Positions 8,887-17,802 are shown, counted from the first letter of the stretch. The stretch is DNA of 32,382 nt from an uncultured Verrucomicrobia subdivision 3 bacterium (GCA_903820285.1 CAIJGS010000325.1:1-32382); one strand, 5' to 3'. The notes: a model not told the origin generated them from the letters alone. Numbers and translations are program-made.

Positions 8887-11796
8887 TTATTGCTTGATCC
8901 GGTAAAACCGCCCGGGTGCTCCACCGGTGACCGAATTGGTCACCCTAAAGGCGCCACTGCCATCATAGCTGTTTGTGGACCAAATGACCCAGTTTGTCAG
9001 CGGCGTCAGCAGGTTGGTCGTCGTGAGCACATAGAAGGTGCCGCCGGCGCTTCCGCCGCTGCCGCTGACGATGATGTTGCTGCCGATTACCACAGCATTC
9101 GTGATGAGCGGCCCGGAGGTTGAAACCACACTCAGCACACCGCTGCTCAACTGGCTAATGTTCCAGGCCAAACCATCGCCGGGCGTCGCGGGACTGATGT
9201 TGGTGAAGCTGCCTGAAATCGAGCCGCCGGCGGTGAGAATCTGAAACGAGTTGCCGTTCGCGAGCGGAGTGCCGCTGATATTGGCCAAAGACAAGGTTCC
9301 GCCGCAGCTCAAGTTGCCACCGGCACGCACGCTGTCATTGGCTCCCGAACCGTTTAGTTTGATTACCGTGATTCCGTTCAAGGTGATGTTGCCCGTGGCC
9401 GTGACGGCACCGGTCTGGCTGGCACCCGCGGTGATGCTGATCGTTGTATTCGTGCCAGCGGGCGCAATGGTGGCTCCCGCTGATTCAACCAGGTTGCCAG
9501 CGACCGCCCCGATGCCGCCCAGCGTCTGGCCGGCCGCCAGTGTCAGCGTGGAGTCCGACCGGCTGCTGGCGTCCAGGTGTGTTGAGGTGGGATTGCTGCC
9601 GCCGAAAAAAATCAGCGAACTTTGCGAAATTGAGCCATTGCCGGTCAGTTTCACCTGCGGCCCGTCATTGATGATTGTCGGCCCGGCATAGGTGTTGGCA
9701 GAGGAGAACACAAAGGCATGATTCCAATAGTCCAGCAATATGCCGCCCGGCCCGCTGACCAAATTCGTGTAAACCAGGTTATGGTCACCCAGAATACAGT
9801 GAACCACGCCGTTCAACACGATGGCGCTATTGATGGGTTCATCGGTTGAACTGCTGCCCCAGCTTCGCCACTGGGCATTCTGATCCAAAGTGATGGTGCT
9901 ACCGGTGAACGCCGCTGGAGCGGTCCACAGGTCAACCGTCGCGCCGCTCATGATGTGGAAGCTGCCGTTCCAGCCGCCACTATAGAAACTAAGTTCACAG
10001 TTCGGACTGACGGTGAAAACGGTTGCGGGATTTTGAAAACCAGCGTCCATGGATTTGCTGCCGAAATTTCCGTTTGTCAGCGAAATTCCCAACACGGAGG
10101 CGCCGACCGTCACACTATTCCATTCACCGTAAGCCGCGCCATTGCCCCAGTCGAGGGTGAGATAGTGCGCGCCGTTGACTTGTGATCCGGCGGCCAAATC
10201 CCAGCGGGCGCTGCCGGCCAGGGTCGCGTTATCAGTCATGGTGAGTTTGACGGATTCGTTTGGATAATCGCTGTAAGAATTAATCAGCACTCCCTGCCCG
10301 CTTGAACCGGTTCCCGCAATGGAAATCGGCGTAATATTGTTAAACTGCCCGCCCCCCAGATCCATGGTCGCGTTGTTGGTAATCGCAATCGAAGCCGCTG
10401 CGCTGAAACAATTGTTCCCGGCATAAACCAAGCCGCCTTTGATGGCAACCGTTCCCGCAAATCCGGACGGAGTAAACAAGTTCAACGTGCTGGAGCCATC
10501 CTTGATCAACGAACCTGAGCCACTGAGGCCACCGGGCCCATTCAAAGTGTAGCTGTTCACGCTGGCAGTAATATTAACCACGCTCGGAACCACGGCATTG
10601 CCGAGGGCAATTGTGGTGGGAACGCCGGGCGTATCATCAAACAGCACCGCATCGCCGGGATTAAAAGCGGTTTGCTGGCTGTTCGCCAAATTGATCCAAT
10701 TCGCAGTTGCGTTATCCCATGCCCCATTATTCCCGTTCGCACTCCATTCGAGGTTGCGGGGGGTGGAAACCGTCAGCCCCGCCACGGAGCTGTTGGTCGT
10801 ACCATTGGCATTGCCGACCACGACGCTGTAATTTCCAGCATTGGTCAACTGCAGATTGCTTAATGCAAGCGTGGCATTCGTCTTGCCAGGCAATGGGGTG
10901 CTGCCGTAATACCATTGGTTGGTCATTGGCAACGCGCTGACCGCCGTGACTGTCAACGTCACCGAGCCACCCACATAACTTGGCTGCGATTGCGGCTGGA
11001 CGTTGATGATCGGGGCGGCACTGGCCGCCGGCACACCAACCAGGCCGACAAAATAGTGGTTCAGGACCTGTGCGGCCGTCAAACCGTTCGTGTAGATCGC
11101 CACTTCCGTAATATTTCCATTGAAATGGCGGCCATTACCGGCAGACGTGCCGTTACCAATTGCCCACGGATCGGAGAAACTGATCGCCCCCCCGGAGTCC
11201 GATTTGCTCTGGATCAGAACGCCATTGATATACAAACTGGTGTTGGTGCCGTTGTTGGCCAAAACCACATGTGTCCAGTTGGTCGCCTGCTGCCCGCCGG
11301 TAATCTGGGCATTGCCAAGATTCACATCGTAAATTGCCCCATATGGCCCGTCCACCCGGATGTAGGTTTCCTGATAAGTGCTGGAATCATAGCCCTTGGC
11401 AATGATATCCCCGAAAGACGTGGAATCAGCCGGCTGCACCCAGGCTTCCAAAGTCGCCGCGCCAGCAAGGCTCGTCAAACTGGACGACCCGCTCAAATCC
11501 ACGGACGTGTCATAGCCGTCAAAAGAAACCGCGTTGGTGATATAGGCGGACGGACCGGTGGAATTGTTGTAACCGGAAAAAATGTTCACATAAGCCCCGT
11601 CATTACCATTGCCGGTCAAGTCCGTCGCCGTGCCACTGGTGTCCACTGCCAGGTTCAACGGGTAAAAAGCCAGCGGGTTGTCGGCCAGCACGGTACCATT
11701 ATAATCCGCACGGGCCATTGAGGCGGTCGCCAGCACCGCGGCTGCGACGACAGCGAAGCAGGCAATAGGCTGGCGGGCAGAGTTTTTTATTTTCAT
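8887..11796 (-). CDS. Large secreted LamG-like/Ig-like protein with autotransporter-associated beta-strand repeats
   Basis: 969 aa; signal peptide; ADNPLAFYPLN...AVSFDGYDTSVDL...LEAWVQP (LamG); IINVQPQSQPSYVGGSVTLTVTA...YSVVVGNANG (Ig-like); WSANGNNGAWDNATANWINLANSQQTAFNPGDAVLFDD and SGSGSLIKDGSSTLNL repeats. Confidence 0.88.
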   Translation of the reverse strand: MKIKNSARQPIACFAVVAAAVLATASMARADYNGTVLADNPLAFYPLNLAVDTSGTATDLTGNGNDGAYVNIFSGYNNSTGPSAYITNAVSFDGYDTSVDLSGSSSLTSLAGAATLEAWVQPADSTSFGDIIAKGYDSSTYQETYIRVDGPYGAIYDVNLGNAQITGGQQATNWTHVVLANNGTNTSLYINGVLIQSKSDSGGAISFSDPWAIGNGTSAGNGRHFNGNITEVAIYTNGLTAAQVLNHYFVGLVGVPAASAAPIINVQPQSQPSYVGGSVTLTVTAVSALPMTNQWYYGSTPLPGKTNATLALSNLQLTNAGNYSVVVGNANGTTNSSVAGLTVSTPRNLEWSANGNNGAWDNATANWINLANSQQTAFNPGDAVLFDDTPGVPTTIALGNAVVPSVVNITASVNSYTLNGPGGLSGSGSLIKDGSSTLNLFTPSGFAGTVAIKGGLVYAGNNCFSAAASIAITNNATMDLGGGQFNNITPISIAGTGSSGQGVLINSYSDYPNESVKLTMTDNATLAGSARWDLAAGSQVNGAHYLTLDWGNGAAYGEWNSVTVGASVLGISLTNGNFGSKSMDAGFQNPATVFTVSPNCELSFYSGGWNGSFHIMSGATVDLWTAPAAFTGSTITLDQNAQWRSWGSSSTDEPINSAIVLNGVVHCILGDHNLVYTNLVSGPGGILLDYWNHAFVFSSANTYAGPTIINDGPQVKLTGNGSISQSSLIFFGGSNPTSTHLDASSRSDSTLTLAAGQTLGGIGAVAGNLVESAGATIAPAGTNTTISITAGASQTGAVTATGNITLNGITVIKLNGSGANDSVRAGGNLSCGGTLSLANISGTPLANGNSFQILTAGGSISGSFTNISPATPGDGLAWNISQLSSGVLSVVSTSGPLITNAVVIGSNIIVSGSGGSAGGTFYVLTTTNLLTPLTNWVIWSTNSYDGSGAFRVTNSVTGGAPGRFYRIKQ

Positions 11797-11840
11797 GATT
11801 TATTCGGGGTTTGAGTTGGTTGAGTTAGGGAAGGTTGGAG

Positions 11841-11869
11841 ATTAGATGTCACAATTGTTCGCAGGACAA
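11841..11869 (-). promoter_or_regulatory. Putative sigma70-like promoter for the LamG-protein gene
   Basis: Minus strand TTGTCC-N17-TCTAAT ending ~45 nt upstream of the start codon; spacer contains palindrome ACAATTGT. Confidence 0.4.
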
Positions 11870-12083
11870 CGCATAATGTCCGGGCCATGATTTTCGAGCT
11901 CTGGTTGAAAGTGGTCAGACGGTAATTTTCTCATACGACGTTTTCTAATGGAATGGATAAGCCGCCGGTCCGGATGGATAATTGCCTTTTTGTCCACCGC
12001 CATTACCCATCAGACGCCGCTGCCAATTTGATTTGGAACAACTATGGCAGACGTCGCAAAGGGATTTGGTGCGGCAAATTGCA

Positions 12084-12129
12084 TGGTGTTATTTGCTTAT
12101 AGAATACCACTGTAATAACAGGCATCCAA
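12084..12129 (-). promoter_or_regulatory. Putative promoter with overlapping dyad
   Basis: Minus strand TTGGAT-N17-TATTCT (12129-12101); dyad TGGTATT-N12-AACACCA (12109-12084) overlaps the -10 and an additional TGTTATT/AATAACA pair spans 12120-12087. Confidence 0.35.
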
Positions 12130-12237
12130 TGGACTTTTTGGGAAAAGTATTGACCTTTTTCGTCACGCGGAACCATGGGGTCTTCCGCCGCCCGGCGGAA
12201 AAAGCCGGTCGGATCAGCGGCGGGGGACGGTCCGATA

Positions 12238-13482
12238 TTATAACGCCGGCGGGAGCGGGTTTCGACGGCCCGGAAGTCGGTCTTTGAGGTTTTGGAGCAG
12301 CGCATGTGCGCGGAATTCCGACGGCGTCATCCCGACGCGTTTCTTGAAAATGCGGCTCAGGTATTCCGCGTGATCCAGTCCGATTTTTTCCGCAATGATC
12401 GGCAGGGAAAAATCGGTCTCAATCAGCAGCTGCTTGGCGCGGTTCAGGCGCACCCGCAAAATTTCATCCTTGGGCGAGCAGTTCATCAGCGTGATAAAAC
12501 GGCGGTCCAGTGTGCTGCGCGACATCGGCACCGCGCGCAGCACGTCGCTGACATCAATGCCTTCGCACGCGTGTTCACGGATGAACCGGGTCACGGCGGC
12601 GATTTGGCGGTCTTCCACCACGAGCACCTCCGTCGAACGCCGGGTCACGACACATTTTGGCAGGATAAAGATTTTTTCGGGTAAGGGCTTTTCGCCCCGC
12701 ATCATGCGCTCGAGCAGGGCGGCTGTTTCGTAACCGATCCGCTCCGTATCCGGCACCACGCTGGAAATGGGCGGATCTGACAAGGAGCAAAGCACTTCAT
12801 CGTTGTCCACACCAATGACGGCCACATCGTCCGGCACATTCACGCAGAGCGCGCGGCAAGTATTCAGGATCTGCTGGCCGCGCACGTCATTGCAGGCCAT
12901 CACGCCCACCGGTTTGGGCAATTGCCTGATCCAGCGCGCAACCGCCGCGTCGTCTTTCAAGCCTTCGATATCATAACCTGCCGTTTTGACTTTGCCGGAC
13001 CGGCCGGCGTTCTTGAAAACATGGCATTGGTAACCGGCGTTGCCGACACTGCGAACGAACCCCTCGAGTCGCTCGTCGGAATAATCAGCCCCGTTGAAAC
13101 CGCAAAAGGCGAAGTGCCGGAAGCCGCGTTCCTTGAAATGTTCAAAGCACATTTCGCCGGATGCGGCGTTGTCGGTCAGGATGGTCGGCATGCCGGCCGT
13201 ATCTTTTACTTTCCGCAAATACACGACCGGCACCCGCAGCCGTTGCACCAAACCGACGATGTTGTTGTTATCCAGCCGGGTAATGATGCCCTCGCCTTTC
13301 CACTTCTTGAACCATGCCGGCGTTTCGTCGCGCAAGCTCAACTCCTGGTAAAAGATGGACCAAGCCTGGTGTTCACGGACATATTTTGCCACGCCGGCCA
13401 TGATGCCGCGGCCGTAAGCGCGTGACGATTCCACGAGCAATGCAACGCGCGGGCGGTTGGCGCTCGTGACAATTTTTTTCAT
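12238..13482 (-). CDS. XylR-like transcriptional regulator (LacI-type sugar-binding domain + AraC HTH)
   Basis: Start chosen at MKKIVTSANRPRVALLVESSRAYGRGIMAGV; ...DVAVIGVDNDEVLCSLSDPPISSV... (LacI/periplasmic-binding type) and AKQLLIETDFSLPIIAEKIGLDHAEYLSRIFKKRVGMTPSEFR (AraC HTH). Confidence 0.93.
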   Translation of the reverse strand: MKKIVTSANRPRVALLVESSRAYGRGIMAGVAKYVREHQAWSIFYQELSLRDETPAWFKKWKGEGIITRLDNNNIVGLVQRLRVPVVYLRKVKDTAGMPTILTDNAASGEMCFEHFKERGFRHFAFCGFNGADYSDERLEGFVRSVGNAGYQCHVFKNAGRSGKVKTAGYDIEGLKDDAAVARWIRQLPKPVGVMACNDVRGQQILNTCRALCVNVPDDVAVIGVDNDEVLCSLSDPPISSVVPDTERIGYETAALLERMMRGEKPLPEKIFILPKCVVTRRSTEVLVVEDRQIAAVTRFIREHACEGIDVSDVLRAVPMSRSTLDRRFITLMNCSPKDEILRVRLNRAKQLLIETDFSLPIIAEKIGLDHAEYLSRIFKKRVGMTPSEFRAHALLQNLKDRLPGRRNPLPPAL

Positions 13483-13533
13483 GATTCCAAAGTTAAATGA
13501 CGGCCGGCCGCCTGGCAACTGCGTTTGGGAGGC

Positions 13534-15816
13534 TCAAGGAATCCGCAGCCCTTGCCAGTTCACCGGGCGGTTTTGAATTGCGTTGGTGTATTGAAAGTTT
13601 CCGTTTGCATCGAAGGAATTCGTGGCCAGCGCCACCCAGTTCGAAAGCGGAACGGCAAGGTTGCTTGAAGCCACCACTTGATACGTCCAGCCGGAAATTC
13701 CGTTGCTGCCACGCCCAATGAAATTGCCATTCCCATCCCCCGCTGCGCTGGTAAATCTCGGCAATGGGGGTGCGCCGGCCAGATTGAGTTGAAATAATTT
13801 CGCCTGTTTGGCGTTAAGGGAAACCGCGAAGGAGTTCGAAACTGTCATCGTGCTGCCGTCCCATAAATTTGTCGCGATAAAAACCCGGTCGGGCAAAGCG
13901 GCGGCGGCCAGTTTTACCGTGACGTTGGTTGGCGATGCAGTGTAATTGAAGACGGCAATGTTCCAACTTCTGCCATCCTGTCGCACCAAGATGGTTGCCG
14001 CACCCGTACCGGTGGCGCCATCCACGGGTCGGAATGACCGGCCGTTTCGCGCCACCGCGTTAATGGCCGCGTTGGTCAAACAATGTTGCGCCAGGCTGAT
14101 ACTGGCGGCATTGGTGAGAATGCTGCCGTTTAAATATAAACCGGCCACGGCGCAGTTAATCAGCCGGCTTTGGATTTCATTCGGATCGGGGCCGTTGTCA
14201 AAAACCATCAAGTCAGGATCATTAAAAGCATACAAGCGGCCGCCGATCCACCAGCCCAGTGATACGGCATTCATCGTGTAAGCCGTGTTGCCGATGAATG
14301 ACGTCGTCGCATCGCAAGCTATCCGGCGGCTGTGCCCATATTGATAAGGAAAAACCGGGGCGATGGATTCGCTGAGAAACATGCTCCCGCCCAGCTTGCC
14401 TTGGAGATACTGCATTCCCTGGTTGTAGGCCTCGATGCCGGTCGTCACGTTCGTATCATAATGCCTGCCTTCCAGGGCGCCGTGCGACAGGAAATCCAGT
14501 TTCACATAATCAAATCCCCAGTTGGTGAACCAATAACCGTAATAGTCCACCAAGCCGCGGGCGCCGGGGTGGGTGGGGTCGATCGCCAGTGCGCCATCGT
14601 TGGCAATGACGTTGCCGCTCGCGTCGCGCAGCAAAATATCGCTGTACCGGTAGAGTGAAAAATTTGGCGGATTGCCGACCGGCACCCAATTGTTGGTGGC
14701 GTCGGTCACGCTGCCCCAATACACGAACGGCCCAAAGTAAATGCCGGCCTTCTGGCCGTTGTTGTGGCAATGGACGACAAAATTCCGGAGCAGCGTGCCG
14801 CCGCCGTCCGTCCACAGATTGTCCCAATACGAATCCAAATTCACATACGCCGTGCCGCCATTGGTGAAGCCGCGTGACTGCAAGTTCGTATGAATCGAAT
14901 CCGATACGGCGAGGGCGGCGTTGTAACTGATATGGTTCTGATAATTCGTGACGCCCCAGCTGTTCCAGCCAAAGGGCACGCCATTGGTCCAGACCAGCGG
15001 TCCCGTCACGCGCAGATTGGCTTCGGCGAATTTTTCCATTACGATTCGCCAATCATTGCCGTATCCGACAAATATCTGCGGGGATGAAATTGTGCCGCCG
15101 GAAACAAACCCGTGCGGCATCACGTCCCAAGTCCAATAGGATGTCACGCCGCCGAACACGTTCAATTTGTCCAGTTTGGAATTTGAACCCGACCAGTAAA
15201 TGCCGGTCTTCCAAGTGTCATGAGTCACTGAGCCAACCACCAGGCCGGTGCGTGAAACGTTGTCGTAAAAAGCGCCAACCTCATGGCCGACATCCGAGCC
15301 GTTGATGCTTTCCGAGTTGTAACTGACGAAGTGGTCATTGTCGAAAGGCACGAACAGCGCGCGATTGTCATTGGTAACGCCAAGGTTCACTCCGCCGCCC
15401 GCATCCACCACGACTGGCCCCATCCAGTTCGCGCTCGCACCGCTGCCGGTCATTGTGACGCGGGTGAGAAAACTGTCGCTTTCTGCGAGCGTGAAGGTTT
15501 GGGCCATGTCGGGCAGTCCCGCCGCATGAGCGATGACGGTGGCTTGGTTGCTGTTTGCCTGCGACCACGTGCGATTGCTGAAATCGATACCCTTGCAATA
15601 TCCGCTGCGCAATCCGACGCCGCTGTAAAAGGCGGAGATGACCGGCGTATTTTTCCAAAAAAAAGCGGTTGTTCCCGCGTTTAAATCATATTCAAGCCGC
15701 ACGTTGGCGTTTGACATCACCAAGAGATGGCCCGCCTGCCAGAAGGAGGCTGCGTCCGCCCGCGGCCGGAACGCCAATAAAATCAGGCCGGCGGTGATGC
15801 CGCTTTTGACACGCAT
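13534..15816 (-). CDS. GH27/GH36-like (melibiase-type) alpha-galactosidase, secreted
   Basis: Start chosen at MRVKSGITAGLILLAFRPRADAASFWQ; FGWNSWGVTNYQ, YVNLDSYWD, FDYVKLDFLSHGALEG; C-terminal module shared with 8887-11796. Confidence 0.8.
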   Translation of the reverse strand: MRVKSGITAGLILLAFRPRADAASFWQAGHLLVMSNANVRLEYDLNAGTTAFFWKNTPVISAFYSGVGLRSGYCKGIDFSNRTWSQANSNQATVIAHAAGLPDMAQTFTLAESDSFLTRVTMTGSGASANWMGPVVVDAGGGVNLGVTNDNRALFVPFDNDHFVSYNSESINGSDVGHEVGAFYDNVSRTGLVVGSVTHDTWKTGIYWSGSNSKLDKLNVFGGVTSYWTWDVMPHGFVSGGTISSPQIFVGYGNDWRIVMEKFAEANLRVTGPLVWTNGVPFGWNSWGVTNYQNHISYNAALAVSDSIHTNLQSRGFTNGGTAYVNLDSYWDNLWTDGGGTLLRNFVVHCHNNGQKAGIYFGPFVYWGSVTDATNNWVPVGNPPNFSLYRYSDILLRDASGNVIANDGALAIDPTHPGARGLVDYYGYWFTNWGFDYVKLDFLSHGALEGRHYDTNVTTGIEAYNQGMQYLQGKLGGSMFLSESIAPVFPYQYGHSRRIACDATTSFIGNTAYTMNAVSLGWWIGGRLYAFNDPDLMVFDNGPDPNEIQSRLINCAVAGLYLNGSILTNAASISLAQHCLTNAAINAVARNGRSFRPVDGATGTGAATILVRQDGRSWNIAVFNYTASPTNVTVKLAAAALPDRVFIATNLWDGSTMTVSNSFAVSLNAKQAKLFQLNLAGAPPLPRFTSAAGDGNGNFIGRGSNGISGWTYQVVASSNLAVPLSNWVALATNSFDANGNFQYTNAIQNRPVNWQGLRIP

Positions 15817-16338
15817 TTTTAGTTTTTCACACAGTGGGATACTTCCTGGCTGATGGTGTAATGGGGAGCGATAGTTCCGCAACGACTTTTTCCAGCCGCA
15901 ACCGCCAGGGGCGCACCCCGCCAATGCCTCCTGACAGGTGGCATCAGGCTGCCGGACTATGCCAATCATCGGCGGGACCGCGGCTGAGTCAGCCGCAGAA
16001 GAGCGCGTACGCCTGATCGAACGGGGCTGCTTCGGAGTGCTGGAAGAATGCGGCACGAACGAATCACACCGGCTGAGATTGAGCGCCCCTTGAAGGCGAC
16101 GACGGGAGGTGTAGCGGTGACGGTCGCCAATTTGGCGAGGGGCATCGGACTGATCCTTGTTTTAGTTGGAACCCAAATTGTTGGAAGCACCGAGAATCAG
16201 AGCCAAATTTGCAGGTCCAAATACATGACATCGTTGACACGTTTACACACGGTCCGCCGGGTTGAAATCCGTTGAGCCGTTGTTAGTTTTGTTGTTAGCT
16301 TTTTGGAGAAATCCGCTTAAGCAGATGATTAAAAGGGA

Positions 16339-16413
16339 TGGTGCGCGATACAGGGTTCGAACCTGTGACCCCTACCGTGTCAAGGTAATGCTCTACCACT
16401 GAGCTAACCGCGC
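16339..16413 (-). tRNA. tRNA-Val (anticodon GAC), CCA encoded
   Basis: Minus strand GCGCGGTTAGCTCAGTGGTAGAGCATTACCTTGACACGGTAGGGGTCACAGGTTCGAACCCTGTATCGCGCACCA; folds as a cloverleaf with anticodon loop TTGACAC. Confidence 0.96.
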
Positions 16414-16508
16414 TACCGGTGGAAGAAAACGCCTGCGGACAGGCATTCATTCGCTGACCTCGGCGGCGGGGTGGGAGCACCTCGCCAACACCGGCAGTCA
16501 GTTGGTCA

Positions 16509-16537
16509 AAAATAGAGATAACCCCATTGGGTGGCAA
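16509..16537 (-). promoter_or_regulatory. Putative tRNA-Val promoter
   Basis: Minus strand TTGCCA-N17-TATTTT ~95 nt upstream of the tRNA 5' end. Confidence 0.4.
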
Positions 16538-16630
16538 GACATTTTGGCGGGGAATTGCGGACGGCGAGGCGATAACAGTCCGGTCGGGCGCAACGCCGGG
16601 AAACGGGTTCCGGTTTGTCCTGCATAGATT

Positions 16631-16683
16631 GCGGACATAATGTTTTTTGTCCGCTTGACTATTACAAGGTCGGGTTTTAGTCT
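16631..16683 (+). promoter_or_regulatory. Putative promoter preceded by an inverted repeat
   Basis: GCGGACA-N10-TGTCCGC (16631-16654) abuts TTGACT-N17-TAGTCT (16655-16683) upstream of the 16732 ORF. Confidence 0.4.
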
Positions 16684-16731
16684 GCATCAAGTTCACTAAT
16701 TGCACCAACGACATTTGCCTTTACCCTGCCC

Positions 16732-17649
16732 ATGAAACCGATATTTTTACCGTTGCTGTCGCTCTCCCTCCTTTGGCTCGCCGGTTCCGCGCCGGCGCAG
16801 ATTTTTATCGCCAACGGTCATAATACCGACGCCTATAATCTGGATGGCTCCGTGCTGACCAGTTCGCTCATTGCCGGCACATATTCCCAGTTCGGTGTCC
16901 AGGCGGTCAACAACCAGCTTTATGTAACCCAGCAGGGCACGGGCAATAACGATGGTTCCGTTGGGCTCTACAATCAGAATGGCACCCCGGTGAACGCCAA
17001 CCTGGTCTCCGGCCTGTACAATGGTTTGTCGGTGACCGTCAGCGGTGGTTATATTTACGCCGGGGATGCGGCCAATGGCACGGTGGGCAAATATAATTTG
17101 GATGGTTCGGTGGTAAACAATTCCCTGATCACCGGTTTAAGCCTCCCCGTCGGCTTGACGGTGGCGGATGGCCACATCTACGTGGCGGATGAGGGTTTGA
17201 CCACGGTGGGGGAATATAATCTGGATGGCACGCCGGTAAATGCCTCGTTGCTGACACCAGCCACGGGCGGTTTTTTTTATGGCATTGCAAGCGATGGTGA
17301 AAATCTGTTTGTGACTGACAACAATAACGGCACCGTGGGCGAATTCGGCCTGGATGGCACCCTGATCAATGATTCTCTCATCACTGGCCTGAATGGTCCC
17401 ACCGGACTTGCGCTCTATGACGGCAGCCTGTACGTGGAAAACAACTGGACCGGCGTATTGGGCGAGTACCAGACCGATGGTACGGCCATCAATGATTCGC
17501 TCATTACGGGTTTGGGCAATGCACTGGCAGTTTCCATTGTGACCCCTCCGCCCCCGGCGCCTACACCGGAACCTTCCACTATTTTGCTCGCCGTTCCGGC
17601 AGCATGTGTATTGTTTGGGTTGCGCCGCCGTCAGGTCGCCAAAGCCTGA
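16732..17649 (+). CDS. PEP-CTERM protein with ~6 NHL/beta-propeller-like repeats
   Basis: 305 aa; repeated unit GxVGeYnLDGtpvNxSLItGLxxPxGLxxxdGxlYVxD; C-terminus PEPSTILLAVPAACVLFGLRRRQVAKA. Confidence 0.9.
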   Translation: MKPIFLPLLSLSLLWLAGSAPAQIFIANGHNTDAYNLDGSVLTSSLIAGTYSQFGVQAVNNQLYVTQQGTGNNDGSVGLYNQNGTPVNANLVSGLYNGLSVTVSGGYIYAGDAANGTVGKYNLDGSVVNNSLITGLSLPVGLTVADGHIYVADEGLTTVGEYNLDGTPVNASLLTPATGGFFYGIASDGENLFVTDNNNGTVGEFGLDGTLINDSLITGLNGPTGLALYDGSLYVENNWTGVLGEYQTDGTAINDSLITGLGNALAVSIVTPPPPAPTPEPSTILLAVPAACVLFGLRRRQVAKA

Positions 17650-17673
17650 TTCAATTAACCGGTCTTTTCTTTC

Positions 17674-17708
17674 CGCCGCAAACCCGTGGGTTGGCGGCGC
17701 ATTTTTTT
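17674..17708 (+). terminator. Rho-independent terminator
   Basis: CGCCGCAAACCC-GT-GGGTTGGCGGCG stem (one mismatch) followed by CATTTTTTT. Confidence 0.8.
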
Positions 17709-17802
17709 GCACCCTTCCGGGATGTTTGTTTTTTACGTTTTATTTGGTGCGGTGCGGCTGGCCTCAACCAACTCCCTGTCAACACTTAGCTGCTATTTAC
17801 TC

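Noticed and set aside
10915-11721. 268-aa plus-strand ORF antisense to the LamG protein gene
   Set aside because: Lies wholly opposite a multi-domain CDS; Arg/His/Ile-rich shadow composition.
16295-16714. 139-aa minus-strand ORF
   Set aside because: Runs through the tRNA-Val gene, so it is not a protein-coding gene.
17137-17712. 191-aa minus-strand ORF opposite the PEP-CTERM propeller
   Set aside because: Antisense to a repeat-containing, well-supported CDS; also covers its terminator.
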